Notes: generated by a model not told the origin, from the letters alone. Positions 36,201-46,939 are shown, counted from the stretch's first letter. The stretch is 64,000 nucleotides of DNA from Pagrus major (GCF_040436345.1 NC_133223.1:14475113-14539112); one strand, 5' to 3'. Numbers and translations are program-made.

Positions 36201-39200
36201 AATACTTAGTAGAGTGAAAACAGATCAAATCGCTGCAAAGAGATAAAGCCTTGAAGGAGAAATATGCAACAACATTTTGAGAATAATGAAGGGTAGAAGG
36301 AGGCAGTCAGTTGCCTCTCACCTGGGCTGCCAGGTGTTCCTGGAACTCCCTCGTAACCTGTGATGCCGTCATCACCAGGCAAACCACGTTGGCCTTTGAT
36401 GCCTGTAAGGTCTTGGCCTGGTTCTCCCGCTTGTCCAGCTACACCAGGTCGACCAGGCAGACCTGGGAAACCTTTGTCTCCACGTAGTCTGCTGGGAGCT
36501 TCTCCCTGTTGACATCAACCAGCACAATCATTACACTTAGATGAAGCCCTAATGCACATATTAAAAGTCTAGTGTGTAGTATTTAATGTTGATTAACAGA
36601 AATAAAATATAATATTCATAATTATGTTTTCATGTGTTTAATCACCTGACACTAAGAGACAATGATCCAGAGGCATTAATCGTAAGTGGAGAATTTATAC
36701 TCATTAAAACATGATCAGGTAAATTTAAAGCTAACAGGCTAATGTCAGTGTTAGTTTCTCAAACCGGCTTACAGCAGTGTTAGCCTCTTCAACAAGCTGA
36801 CATTGATGCTAGCTTCTCCAACAGTGCTTCTCCTATTAGTGTCTTTTGGCAGAAATAAAATATAATGTTCATAATTATGTTTTTAAGTGTGTATAATCAT
36901 CTGCAACTAAGAATCAGAGATGCTAGCTTCTCCAACAGGCTAACACCGTTGTTAGCTTCTCTTATGAATATTATATTTTATTTCTGCTAATAGACACTAA
37001 TAGTCTACTAGCAGAAATAAAATATAATATTCATAATTATGTTTTCATTTGTGTAGAATCACCTGAAACTAAGAATCAGTGTAATTTCATTACATAAGAA
37101 TGAGCGCTTTATGTGATCAGGGTCAAAAAACAAAAAAACAAAACAAAGACTGACTCTAGCAAAGACCTTTCAAGTTTTTTAGTGACCACTGTTGGGAAGG
37201 GCTTAGGTGAGGGGTGTTCAGTTGGTTGCAGTCTACAACCTCACTGCTAGATGCCACAAAACCCTATACACCGGACCTTTACGTCACCGAAATAAATAGT
37301 GTATGATAAGTATGAAGAATGATGAAACTGTCATTATGGAGATGACTGGTTGACTCACTGGAAGACCTTGGCGCCCGGGGAAACCAGGCAAACCGTCTTG
37401 GCCTGGAGTACCCGGTACTCCCAGCAAGCCATTTGGCCCAGGAACCCCATGGTCTCCAGAATATCCTGTAGTGGTGCATCGACATAGACAAGATATCATC
37501 CATCAACACACACATACAACCAAACACATACATACACACACACACACAGCAGCAGTCATTGTCTGTTTTGTGGGCCTTCTTGTACCCATGGTGCTGCTGT
37601 GAAATGAGATGAGATAACATGTGCACCTTTCTGTGTGGCCACAGTATCTGCCCCTTTTTGACCTTTTGGGCCTGGCACACCACTGAGTCCAGCAGGTCCC
37701 TGTGAGACAACAGAAAACAGTCTGAGGAACCAGAAAAAAGGGAAAACAGCTTTAAGGAAAGAATGAATGACAATGGTATGACTTGATTAGGCTTACAGGG
37801 AATCCGTCTTCTCCATGGGGACCTGGGTCTCCTACGTCACCCTCCTGACCAAACTCTCCGGTCATCCCAGCGTCACCAGGTTCACCAGCAGGACCAGGTG
37901 GCCCCGGGAGAGAGTTTGCAACGGAGCATTCACATTCCCCATGATCTCCTGAATGTGGACACCATTGCACTCACAGGTCAGCGACATACTTCAGAAATCT
38001 GTATCTTTCTGTCAACAATCTTCTTTAGCATGAACAGTATGACTACAGCACCTTTCACTCCTTTATAGCCTGCATTGCCGGGCCTGCCTCTCCCACCGGG
38101 GGCCCCCTTGAAGTACTCAGCCCCTAGAGACATAAAGAAATACAGTAAAGGTGCAGACATTTAAAGGTGTCATCTGTAAGAAATGGTCAGAATTCAAAGG
38201 TAGCTCCAAAACTAAAGGGGGCAGTATAACTGCTAACTGCTGTGCGATGTACAGTTGTATATTTCTGTTTAGTAAGAAAAATTGGTGTAAACTCACATGT
38301 TCCTTTGGGTCCTGGAGGGCCCCTGTCCCCTGGGCGACCACTGGCGCCTGGGGGTCCTGCACTGACAGCAGGGCTTCCTGGATCCCCTTGCTGGCCCTTG
38401 AATCCAAATGGCCCGAGTAATTGCCACACTGACAGACACAAAGGCAAATTAAAGAGAGAGTATTTAATATTTGCCAAAAACTCTTCTCTGCTGAGTTTAT
38501 CAAAGGTTTTGCTTATCTTGGAGAGTTTGAGTTTACACACTTTGTTGCTGTGTGTCGTAAACTGGCCGTCCTGGGGGTCCGGGGATGCCTTGGTCTCCAA
38601 CTGGGCCCCTCTCGCCTTCTGGACCCTGCTCACCAGGAGGACCAGTAGGACCACCTTATCGAGTCAAAGCATAATTAAAAAAACAATGACTTCATAGATA
38701 GATAACTTTATTAATCCCAGAGGGGAAATTATGTTATCAAAGCAGCGGGTACATTCAAGTACAAATACAATCAAAATACAAGGGCAAATATAGAAACAAT
38801 GAAGTACTATATACAATAAAATGCTTAAGTAGTTATAAAATAAAATAAAATAAAATGCTGAGGTATCGAGGATCGAGGATAATCAAGTCTGTTGTAGCTC
38901 TGTAACACATTATACATGAAGGGTTATGAAGAGTTTCTAACTGTTGTATCCTCATCTGAATATACTGTAATAATAATAGTGGTTGTTCTGCTTATTTAAT
39001 GAGAAACTCTATTATTCATCAGATTCACATCCTATCTCGAGAACCTGACCTTTTGCTTTGACAAGTCTTTTAAAGTTCAGTGAAGTCAGTAATTTCTCCA
39101 CACAGTTTCACTTCACGTCAGCACCACTTTTGGCAGATCACATGCTGTTAACACTTGTGAGGCAGCAGGGTCATCAACAAACTGGCAGATTATTTGACTG

Positions 39201-42200
39201 GGATTATTCAGCGTACCTGTTGAAGACCAAGGCCAACTGGTGTCTGATGAAATCAGCAGTCCTGCGTCACCTCTGACTCCCTGAAACACAAACCTAATGT
39301 CAGTCTCGAGTGTAAAGATCAGATGAGACTGGATGAGATCACATGCTTGATGTGCACACACTGTACGTCTTGAAAATGACTGTGACACATATCCTCCTGT
39401 TGTAATCTGTGCTGATGAAGGTTCGTAGTCATCCAGGTCAGTGCAGAGTGCACTTAGTTGTAATCTGTATGTCTTTCATCATATCTTGTGTTCATTTTGA
39501 TTGTTAATCTTGTTTCTTTCTCTGACACTGACAAGGTTTAAATAAGATTTTGAAAATCAGAGCATATTGTGAGCATTTTTGGAGGAGTTAAGGGGCATAA
39601 TCGCATAATCGCCTCCACTGTGGCTGCCAGCCTCTCACCAGAGACACTACTTTTCTGACTTGACACAAAACTTTTGACTTGTAGGTATGGAGAGGACACA
39701 AATGAGAGCTCCAACAACCTATAAACACCAGGTCATTATACCAAACGCTGAAGTAGCCTCAAAGCACTTAATTCCAAACTGTCTGGAGCTACACGATGCT
39801 CGCACTGACTGAATATGAACCACGGACTGTTTTTATGGCTGTACTGTTTCATCTAATGGAAATATTCTACAAGTCCCCCATTTTCACAAAAGACAGACTG
39901 ATATTCACTATTTCTGGGAACTTTGGGATCTTCTCTATAATTTAATTGAATTAAGATTTGAAGAATATTTGGGGGAACAACATTAGTTTGTGCTGACGAG
40001 CCTAACAGTGAATCAAGTCTAAACTTAGACCACAAAGGTGATTAATTAAAACCTCTTCAGCTCCTGATATTCCTCTTAAGGTTTTTACGAAATCGAAAAC
40101 AAAATGATTTTCCTCACAGTTTTAAAGAATTACATATTTTGTAATTGCTTGTTACAATAGTCAATAGTTGGAGTGAAATATTCAAACCCCACATGCTGTG
40201 TTAACCTTAACATGCAATAGAAATACTGTAAATGTCTTGTGCATTGTTTTACATACATTTCATTCAATGATAGCAGTGATATTAAAAATATATTCTGTTA
40301 ATAATACACATGTGATAGCATCGTGTGAATAATCCAGAGCAGATGTTAGATTTATCTGGTTGCCTTTTCAATATAAAAAAATGTAATTGTTCTTTTTGTA
40401 CACTTTCGTACAGTTATTGTTGCAGACTCTCTCTCCTCCTCCCTACACATGTATTTTGATTGTACTTTATTTGCCAAAAATTAGAAAAAAAGACACAGTG
40501 AACAGAGTCAAAAATTGATTTGACTGATAGCATTTTCTTTTTTTCAAATGTTCTCTAAATATCGTGATATCATTATCATATTATTGACGTAGCACCTGTT
40601 GTGGCTGGTTCAGGTGGAGCTAAACTGAACTTGAGTTAACTTAATATGTACAGTAACTACTAACTATAGCTGTGCATTAAAAGTAGTGGAGTAATATATA
40701 CAATACAGGACAATATTTATTTTTAAGCTGTTGAGGAGCAGACCAGAAAAGTAACAAGGAAAGCTACATAATAACTGTGCATTAATGATAACCTACCTGT
40801 AGATGTGAGTGTATGTATAATTGTCAGTCAGATAGATAGAGGTTTAGATGCATTATCAGTGATGATCATCATAATGATCGACGATCAACCGCAAACTCAC
40901 CTTAAGACCGTCTCTGCCTTTTGGACCTGGATCACCGACATCACCCTGAAAAAGCCATCATCATAAAGTTATAAAAGGACATTTAATTTGACAACCAATA
41001 ATGATACAACATCTTTTACACAAACATACCCTCGCTCCAGGACTCCCATCTAGACCAGATTCACCCTAGAGCAGCATAAAAAACAAACTGTTTATATACA
41101 TACATTAATATAAACTGAACGTGTGTTTAGAGGACAGTTTGTGGATGAAATGTGTACAAATGTGTCTGTGCTCACCCGAGGTCCAGGAAATCCCATTATA
41201 CCAGTTTCTCCTTTGTTGTCAGCCTGAAAAAAGTGAACAAAAGAATTTGATGCTGTGTCAAACACATTCATGTGTAGAAAAAGTGTATGATGGTTATGAG
41301 TGATCACGTACCCGATCTCCTATTTCTCCTTTCAGTCCTTTCGGTCCAGGAGGCCCCTAAAATAATAAAAGAAGAGGATATTATTACATGCGTACATGTG
41401 TAATAACTCTCCGAGTAATGTTTCATATTTTAGAGACCATCTCTGAATGTAATTTAATTTCAGTTTAATGAATAGAGATTAACATATTTTGCTGATGTAC
41501 AGACCGACGGTCCGTAGGGGGGCAGCGTATGCTGATGAGTTGAGTTTCCTGGAGGCCCTGGTGGTCCGATGTCCCCCTGTGGTTTAAGAAGGAAGTGCAA
41601 CAGAAGTCAGACAGCTCAGGGAGAAAGAAATCTGTATCAAGTACACAGATCCTTTACTGAAATAAAAGTACCAGAAACATGGTTTTAAAATATTCCATTA
41701 CAAGTAAACTAATGCAGTCATGATCCAGCTCAAGTAAAAGTACATAAGTATGAGTAGCAAAGTAAAGGAAAAGTACTCAGAAAAGATTGACACTGAAATT
41801 GAACAGCAACAGACACTTATTCTGACAGTCGAACGCAGTATACAGTATATGCATACACGTAAATATGTGTAATTTACTTTTTATACTTAAGTACATGTAA
41901 TATCAGATACTTTAAGACTTTTAATCAAGTACTGTTCATATGGGTGATTTTCACTTTTACCAAAGTATATTTCAACATGATATCTTTACTTTTACTCAAG
42001 AATGACTTCTGGGTACTTTTAACAACAACTCGTAGTAACATACAAGTACCTTAAAATAGTAGTAATGTTCTTGAGTAAATGTACTTAACTACATTCCATC
42101 ACTGATTATCATTTATTATACTACTAGATTGTTAATGCTGATGCTGGCCTGTGTAAACAGACCTCTACTGCTGTAGCTGGTCACGTTAGTCTACCAGTGC

Positions 42201-44172
42201 CCAAACTAGGGGTCGACTCAAAGGGTCACAAGATAAATCTGAGGGGGTGAGAAGCTTCAAAACAGAGTTCTGCTACACAGATTTGTTTTGTATTTTTAGA
42301 CACTTCCCTGTTCTTTGATTTCATTGTGTAATATTAGATAAAGTTACCTCTTTAAAATGTTATTTTGTCAGAGTGAAATTGTGAAAATCTGCTAACATCT
42401 GTGACAATGGGCCCAACTACACACTGTTTTTCTATAATTTCTCACAAGCCCAATTGGTTGGAAAAACACTGATACACTCTTAAAGAATGAATTTAATTTT
42501 TGAATGTACATTTTTATGAAAAATCTTAAAATCATAGTCTGAACAGTAACTAGTAACTATAGCAGTCAGTTAAAAGCAGTTGAGTAGCGAGTACAATTTT
42601 TTCCTCGAAACTGTAGTGGCGTAGGGGTAGGATTCTAAGAAATACTCAAATAAAGTACTAGTATCTCAAAACATTTACTCAAGTGCAGTACTTGAGTAAA
42701 TGTACGTAGTTTGATTTCCCCACCGCAAATCATTGTGTGGGAAAGTACAGATGAACAGATGAACAAACTGAAGTGGATCAGATGAGTTGTGACCTAAGTG
42801 AATTCAGTATTTTCCCACACATTAACAGCAAACTACTCTGTTTTCATAGCATTTGCCTCCCAGCAACGACCTGACTAATGTATGTTAACATGCATTTGAC
42901 AAACACGGTGACTCACTTGTTCTCCTCTGAGTCCTTTTAGCACTTTGGTCATGGTGCCCTGCCCAGGAAAACAAACAACACTATGAAGCTGCATTCATAA
43001 ATTCACATTCCTGTTCAATGACATTTCATGCAGCATTTAAACAGTCATATATCAAATTTATATAATATTAAATTAAGTATATTTTATCGTTGCATTACCT
43101 TTGGTCCACGGGGACCTGGAGGACCTGTGGGACCCTAGCAGAAGACATAAACATTTGCATTATAATATACTTCACAAGCTAATATTAAAACTGCTCACTC
43201 ACATACGCACACTTACCTTTGGCCCTGGGATGCCTCTGTTACCCTGCCATCCGGGATTCCCTGGAGGCCCCTGACAAAAATGAAGAGAAATTAGATGAGA
43301 AAGATGGCAACAACAGAAAACTGAATAACAACATATAACACATAAATGTGCCTTACAAATATTCCGTTGATCCCTGGGGTGCCTGGATCTCCCTGTCGAG
43401 AGATGGTCAAAAATGAATGTGACGTTACAGAAATAAATGTATTTTGTTGAAGCCAGCAGTTCTTCGAAACAGAAGTTATGTTTGTTGTATACTCATCTTC
43501 CTCACCCTGAAACGCTCCATGTACACACTCAGCTCCAGAGAGTCTCCCTTGGCTCCCTTCTGTCCGGGTTGTCCCTGAGAGATCACAACAAAAAAAACAC
43601 AGACAATAACGATCACTTAAAGGAAATCAAACTCTGTATTTTTCAAGTCTCTATCCACACAGGATTGGAGTTTCACCTACAGGAAAACCAGGTGAGCCGT
43701 TGTAGCCATGTTGCCCTGGTGACCCTGAATCTCCATGTGTCCCGTTACAGCCGTCAGCACCTGGCTTCCCCCTGGGTCCGGCTTGTCCTGGGTGACCCTG
43801 CAGGGTCAATCACCACAGTCAGAACACATTACAGTCAGACTCAACACAAAGTACAGTGAGTTTCTATCCTATTGATCCAGACTGATGGAGGGACTTACAG
43901 GAATGCCATCATTTCCAGAAAACCCAGGTACGCCGGTCATTCCCTGTGGAGCCACAAGAATCACACATTAAACAAGTGGACACACGAGACTGCTGTGATT
44001 TTTAACATTAAGACAAAAAAAGAGAAGAATATCTTACCACACTTCCTTTAGGACCGATGATACCACCACGGCCATGGTCACCCTTCTCCCCCTTTGGCCC
44101 TTGGATGCCTGGATCACCTGCTCTCCCTGGAGGTCCATGAGGGCCCTGAGGACCAAGAGGCCCGGGAAGACC
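23981..44172 (-). CDS. col4a2: Collagen alpha-2(IV) chain, 5' end missing
   Basis: Forty-three consecutive exons with GT-AG borders, summing to 4788 bases (1595 codons plus stop), frame intact across all junctions. It starts in the triple-helical region at [11 protein letters not shown] and ends with the NC1 domain and CQVCMKNL. Assignment to alpha-2 rather than alpha-1 rests on the NC1 wording ([28 protein letters not shown]), the GECEC interruption, [10 protein letters not shown]-type glycosylation site, and its place beside rab20. Product: a secreted basement-membrane collagen that trimerises with two alpha-1(IV) chains. The signal peptide and most of the 7S region are absent; they should lie beyond 64000. 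The visible part is a little shorter than the matching part of the human protein, mainly at interruptions. Exon groups are listed in the entries below. Confidence 0.95.
25036..25165 (+). pseudogene. Decayed BED-type zinc-finger (hAT transposase) fragment
   Basis: The plus-strand frame reads CWKC followed by [10 protein letters not shown] and [11 protein letters not shown], the usual layout of a ZBED or hAT transposase BED finger (C-x2-C, then NLxxHL). The second histidine of the H-x(4-5)-H pair is replaced by Gln, so the finger cannot bind zinc normally. It lies antisense in a col4a2 intron and no transposase catalytic region follows. A relic, not a gene. Confidence 0.55.
25524..25810 (-). 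CDS. col4a2: col4a2 penultimate exon: central NC1
   Basis: 287 bases, from acceptor CAG at 25811-25813 to ATG|GTGGGT at 25524. Encodes [44 protein letters not shown] and [17 protein letters not shown]. It spans the end of the first and start of the second C4 repeat of NC1. Confidence 0.97.
26090..26490. mobile_element. MITE family B copy
   Basis: In the col4a2 intron between NC1 exons. The interior has 'gctaacgatagctgctgta', and the right end 'attaaaattccaacatatttcg' parallels 'aaaattcttacatattgc' of other copies. The left end is poorly preserved and the limits are approximate. Confidence 0.5.
26892..26937. repeat. Perfect 20-bp inverted repeat (hairpin) with 6-base loop
   Basis: The arm 'acaagacaacaagtgttctt' at 26892-26911 is exactly complementary to 26918-26937, with loop gaattt between. 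It lies 240 bases downstream (transcript sense) of the first NC1 exon. It is too short for a typical microRNA precursor. It could be the ends of a deleted element or a recent inverted duplication. Confidence 0.9.
27179..27370 (-). CDS. col4a2: col4a2 exon: end of triple helix and start of NC1
   Basis: 192 bases. Starts in collagen repeat ([17 protein letters not shown]) and switches to NC1 at [30 protein letters not shown] and [11 protein letters not shown]. The join of helix and NC1 inside one exon is the normal type IV collagen arrangement. Confidence 0.97.
27421..27645. mobile_element. hAT-like MITE fragment
   Basis: Begins 'tagagctgcaac' at 27421 and has 'aaacgattaatcgatttacc' near 27603. 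It is the same family as 23189-23572, but the right terminal repeat is not recognisable. It lies 50 bases upstream of a col4a2 exon's acceptor. Confidence 0.55.
28011..32970 (-). CDS. col4a2: col4a2 triple-helix exons, C-terminal third (15 exons)
   Basis: Exons (minus strand, high to low): 32970-32827, 32707-32582, 32488-32307, 31834-31771, 31671-31597, 31504-31397, 31296-31189, 31089-31018, 30135-30010, 29879-29763, 29099-28938, 28542-28444, 28358-28212, 28127-28011 and the NC1-joining exon listed separately. Nearly all code Gly-X-Y repeats and most begin with the second base of a glycine codon, the usual type IV layout. Interruptions include [18 protein letters not shown] in 32707-32582 and [13 protein letters not shown] in 28358-28212. 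An RGD (SRGDSG) occurs in 29879-29763 and another (MRGDIG) in 32970-32827, possible integrin sites if exposed. Confidence 0.93.
29330..29575 (+). repeat. Dispersed repeat, LTR-like tail
   Basis: The stretch 'tgtgtatttaagtctgttt', then 'cattaaagctcgcc' and 'ctgcctgcctctgtctctgc', recurs at 53060-53405 in the same order. The 'tatttaag' box followed by an 'attaaa' signal is reminiscent of a retroviral-type LTR, but no paired copy, primer site or internal coding was found. A solo LTR or SINE-like copy is possible. Confidence 0.45.
30690..30945 (-). mobile_element. MITE family D, partial copy in opposite orientation
   Basis: The right end 'cccacacactggacctttaa' is the complement of the family D left terminus seen at 36561. 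The interior 'gtgcaacacggcggactcc' is wording I associate with this common teleost element. The other end could not be placed, so the true element may extend further left. Confidence 0.5.
33539..38654 (-). CDS. col4a2: col4a2 triple-helix exons, middle third (12 exons)
   Basis: Exons: 38654-38541, 38428-38297, 38123-38052, 37948-37797, 37699-37627, 37465-37359, 36505-36322, 35585-35511, 35418-35320, 34333-34112, 33960-33799, 33709-33539. Gly-X-Y throughout with interruptions. The exon 37948-37797 opens [16 protein letters not shown], matching the Cys-x-Cys interruption known in alpha-2(IV), and 35585-35511 opens GSCDPIPG, a second cysteine-bearing break. The exon 34333-34112 is the longest of the collagenous region (222 bases). 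The junction 38541|38428 gives QQQMWQLLG, a non-collagenous insert whose exact donor (A|GTGTGT) is my choice among weak options. Confidence 0.92.
34690..34965. repeat. Degenerate minisatellite, unit about 30-36 bp
   Basis: Repeated 'gttagcttctccaacaggct' followed by 'gacaacagtg'-like spacers, about seven or eight imperfect copies in a col4a2 intron. Further copies of the same unit occur inside the element at 36561-37281, which links the two loci. Confidence 0.75.
36561..37281 (+). mobile_element. MITE family D, rearranged copy with internal repeats
   Basis: Left end TTAA then 'aagtctagtgtgtagtat', right end 'ctatacaccggaccttta', near-complementary. Interior 'gggtcaaaaaac' through 'gttggttgcagtctacaac' and 'cactgctagatgccacaaa' matches what I remember of a widespread teleost MITE. 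A module starting 'gcagaaataaaatataat' occurs at about 36596, 36849 and 37011, plus one inverted copy at about 36962-36988. Minisatellite units like those at 34690 lie between them. Confidence 0.65.
36962..37036. repeat. Perfect 27-bp inverted repeat, 21-base spacer
   Basis: Left arm 36962-36988 ends 'ttttatttctgct'. Right arm 37010-37036 begins 'agcagaaataaaa' and is its exact complement. The spacer itself holds a short complementary pair (tagac and gtcta), so the whole 75 bases can fold into one long AT-rich hairpin. Confidence 0.9.
38692..38830 (-). mobile_element. Non-LTR retrotransposon 3' tail fragment
   Basis: Reads 'agatagataactttattaat' and 'cccagaggggaaatt' on the plus strand. The complement is the familiar teleost LINE 3' end with a short tandem tail. 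Truncated, no coding remnant visible. It lies 38 bases upstream (transcript sense) of the exon at 38654-38541. Confidence 0.55.
39217..44172 (-). CDS. col4a2: col4a2 triple-helix exons, N-terminal third (14 exons)
   Basis: Exons: 44172-44038, 43943-43899, 43797-43681, 43574-43506, 43392-43357, 43270-43217, 43134-43099, 42958-42917, 41576-41505, 41356-41312, 41223-41176, 41065-41030, 40945-40901, 39280-39217. The first thirteen are in phase 0 and many are multiples of 9 bases (36, 45, 54), the ancestral fibrillar-style unit. Landmarks: [13 protein letters not shown] in 43797-43681, the interruption [13 protein letters not shown] in 43574-43506, [13 protein letters not shown] in 41576-41505, and VRGDAG plus [13 protein letters not shown] in 39280-39217. 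Each lines up in order with interruptions of the vertebrate alpha-2 chain. Confidence 0.92.
41640..42722. repeat. Low-complexity 'agtaaaagta' dispersed repeat
   Basis: Many copies of 'caagtaaaagtac', 'cttgagtaaatgtac' and complements, densest at 41640-42110 and 42530-42722. The same wording appears at 45330-45790 and briefly near 19430. Family unknown to me, though the motif is frequent in teleost introns. Confidence 0.6.
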
Positions 44173-44394
44173 CTGAGATTGGAGAGGTAGAAAAAAATTA
44201 GTTGATCCAACTTCAAGTCAAAGGTGCTATACACCAAATAAAGTCCCAAACGCAGCACATTGGCTTACAGTTTTGAGTTTCATTTATCAGAATCAAATAT
44301 TATTTGATCTCTATTCATCAATTAATGTGAGGAAGTTAGCAGTTTAGCAAAAGCTAAGCTAACATGGTGATATTTGGAGTAAGAACAAAATCAG

Positions 44395-44437
44395 ACTTAC
44401 CTGTTGGACAGATAAGAGAAGATTTGAAAAAAAGACA
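44395..44437 (-). promoter_or_regulatory. col4a2: Candidate recursive splice site (ratchet point)
   Basis: On the minus strand a polypyrimidine-rich run (tctttttttcaaatcttctc, continuing to the junction) ends in CCAACAG directly followed by GTAAGT, i.e. a full acceptor abutting a perfect donor with no exon between. It is 223 bases upstream of the first visible exon and near the 3' end of an intron longer than 19.8 kb. Recursive sites of this form are known in long vertebrate and fly introns. A chance match or a cryptic exon border cannot be excluded. Confidence 0.4.
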
Positions 44438-44909
44438 CATGTTATAAACAGGTAAGAACAAAAGTATCACAACAATGCGACAACAAGTATGACAAACCAT
44501 ATCCTATCAATTAAAGCATTTCCCACCTCACTCTGCAACTTCTGCTTGTATTTTCTGATTGCATCACAAGGGGGAGACAAAACCTTTTTCTTTGTCGACT
44601 GAAATCCTCTCCTTCAGCTCTTAACACCCCTCCAGTGGTCAAACAGTGTAACTACAGATGTGCACTGTAAACAGCTGGGAGATAAAAACTGACTGCCAGA
44701 CTCAGGGATGTAGACGCAATACAACTATATACATTCCCCTTGAGTTGAAATCAAAGACCTAAGACTTTGTGGCTTAAAGCTTATTTCTCTTAAATTTTGT
44801 TCACAAATTAATTTAAATCCGTGTTAGTGACAAGATAAATCATTCACCTGACAGGTGTGGCATATCAAGATGCTGATTAAACAGCATGATTATTCTCACT
44901 CTGCAACAC

Positions 44910-45295
44910 TGTGTCTACCGTGGAAACCTTCAGGTTTCTGGGATCCATTATCTACACCTGCCTCAGGAGTTGTGGATCCAATTCTCCACCTCAGTCATCC
45001 AATCTGTTCCCACCACCTCCATCATTGCCTGGTTGTGGGTCAGCCACCACACAGAACACTCTCTTTCTGGTTTCTTCCCTCAGGCCATGACGCTGATGAA
45101 CAGTTACATCAGTCTTACAGTGTCAATAACAAACTTGTGTACATAATATGCAGATAATTTACACAATTATGTCCTGAATACATGCACATAATGTGCATAA
45201 TCAATCTACACTATGTACACTAATTTATCCAGTATTTATTCTTTATTTATTGTTTCTGTACACTGCTTTTACTGTTTACAATATAAAGAAAAGTG
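44910..45295 (+). mobile_element. L2-type LINE 3' fragment
   Basis: The plus-strand frames show HYLHLPQELWIQFSTSVIQS, TTSIIAW and SGFFPQAMTLMNSY, the recognisable end of a teleost LINE ORF2, with frameshifts. Non-coding tail to about 45295. Dead copy antisense within the col4a2 intron. Confidence 0.55.
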
Positions 45296-45329
45296 GCTTG
45301 TATACAGACTCACAGTTTGGTGTATTTTT

Positions 45330-45790
45330 ATTTTTAATCAGTCTTGTAATGAGAACACAAAAGTCATAGTTGAGTAAAACTAAAGATATTGTACTAAAAT
45401 ACCACCGTGGTAAAAGTGAAAGTCACCTGATAAACAGTACTTGAGTAAAAGTCTGTATCTATCTATCTATGTCATTTGTCTATATCTGTAGTATCTGATA
45501 TTAAATGTACTTAAGTATCAAAAGTACAAGTAAAAGTAAATTATACATATTACATGTACTGTATGTATACACACTATGGGTTGACTGGGTTTTCTGATGA
45601 TCCGAATCACTGTTTTATCTGTCTGATTACCCATTAAATATAGAGATTAATTTTAAAATGCAGTACTTTGGCTCTGATGCAGCATGTAATCTGCAAAGTA
45701 ACTAGTAACTTCATTTATCAAATGAATGTAGTGGAATAAAAAGTACAATACTTGCCTCAAGAATGTAGTGGAGTGGAAGTATAAAGGAGC
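45330..45790. repeat. Low-complexity 'agtaaaagta' dispersed repeat, second locus
   Basis: Shares 'cttgagtaaaagt' and 'aagtaactagtaact' wording with 41640-42722. A short 'tatc' run lies at about 45460. It directly follows the LINE fragment, so the two may have been inserted together. Confidence 0.55.
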
Positions 45791-46897
45791 AGAAAATAGA
45801 AATTACACAATGACATGCAAATCATGTCTTTTTGTTTTAGAGTCTGCCTGGATACGGTTTAAAACCTGCATGCTGAAATATCTCTTCCCTCTTTATCTTA
45901 CACGCATCTGAGAGCGCCTCTAAAAACACACACAATGTTATTCCAGGACATGCCAGAGAGAGCAGTGAGGAGATTAAGCTGAGGTAGATAAAGCCAGACT
46001 CTGCTGTCAAATGTCTCCTTAATGAAAAAAAGACACTCAGCTGGGCCAAGCAGACTTTAAAGGCCTGTTTAAAGAGCATTTTTAATTGCTGTCTGTTTGA
46101 AAACTGCAGACAGCCTCCTAATCTGCAAGCTAAATATAACAGTTTGATTATGATACTCAGAGTGATGAAAGATAGAGGACAGGCGGGCAGATAGGAAGGA
46201 AGGAAAATGTGAGTCTGGCAGTCTGACAGCCATACTTGTGCTACATTTTTAAACATCTCAGTTTTATATCCTAACACAGAGAGGGATCTGTGATTTGTCT
46301 ACAGACTCTGAGAGGAGAACAGCAGGATATAAAACAAATAAATGTGTATATTAAGGAGTTGTTCAGCGAGGGTGAGGAGCTTTAACTGACAGATCAGGTC
46401 GAACAGGTGCCTAAAACACGCGCACGAACGCGTATCTCTTCAGAAACAGGATGCTGCGTGTGTCTTTAACATCTCATAGAGCGAGTGGACTCAGAAGAGA
46501 GTCGACGAGGGTTTGTAGGATGGAAACGCGGGCAGCACTTTTACAAGGGTCGAAAAACATGTGAGGGTGGAGACACCCTGGGAATTGGGTGTGTTTATAT
46601 GGTCAGGGGGTTCATTGGGTCAGTAAGTGATGACCTCTGAGGCCTGACAGTGTTCCTGTGAGAACCAACAAACACACTGATGTTGTTTGTCCCCAGACAG
46701 AAATGGCTCTGGGCCTTCTCGTACGAAGCGAGAGCCAAGGGTCTCGAAGGAATTAATAAAACTGCAGGGAGCCTAAACAGTGTCAGGCAACAATTCAAAC
46801 AAGCTCACAGACAAATCAGATGCAGATAGTGTGAGATAAAGCCTCGGATGAACTCACATAACTGATGGTTAGATGCGTGTGCAGTCATACATACAGC

Positions 46898-46900
<3 letters not shown>

Positions 46901-46939
<39 letters not shown>
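46901..46939. repeat. (TG)n microsatellite
   Basis: About 39 bases of uninterrupted TG repeat. Confidence 0.95.
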
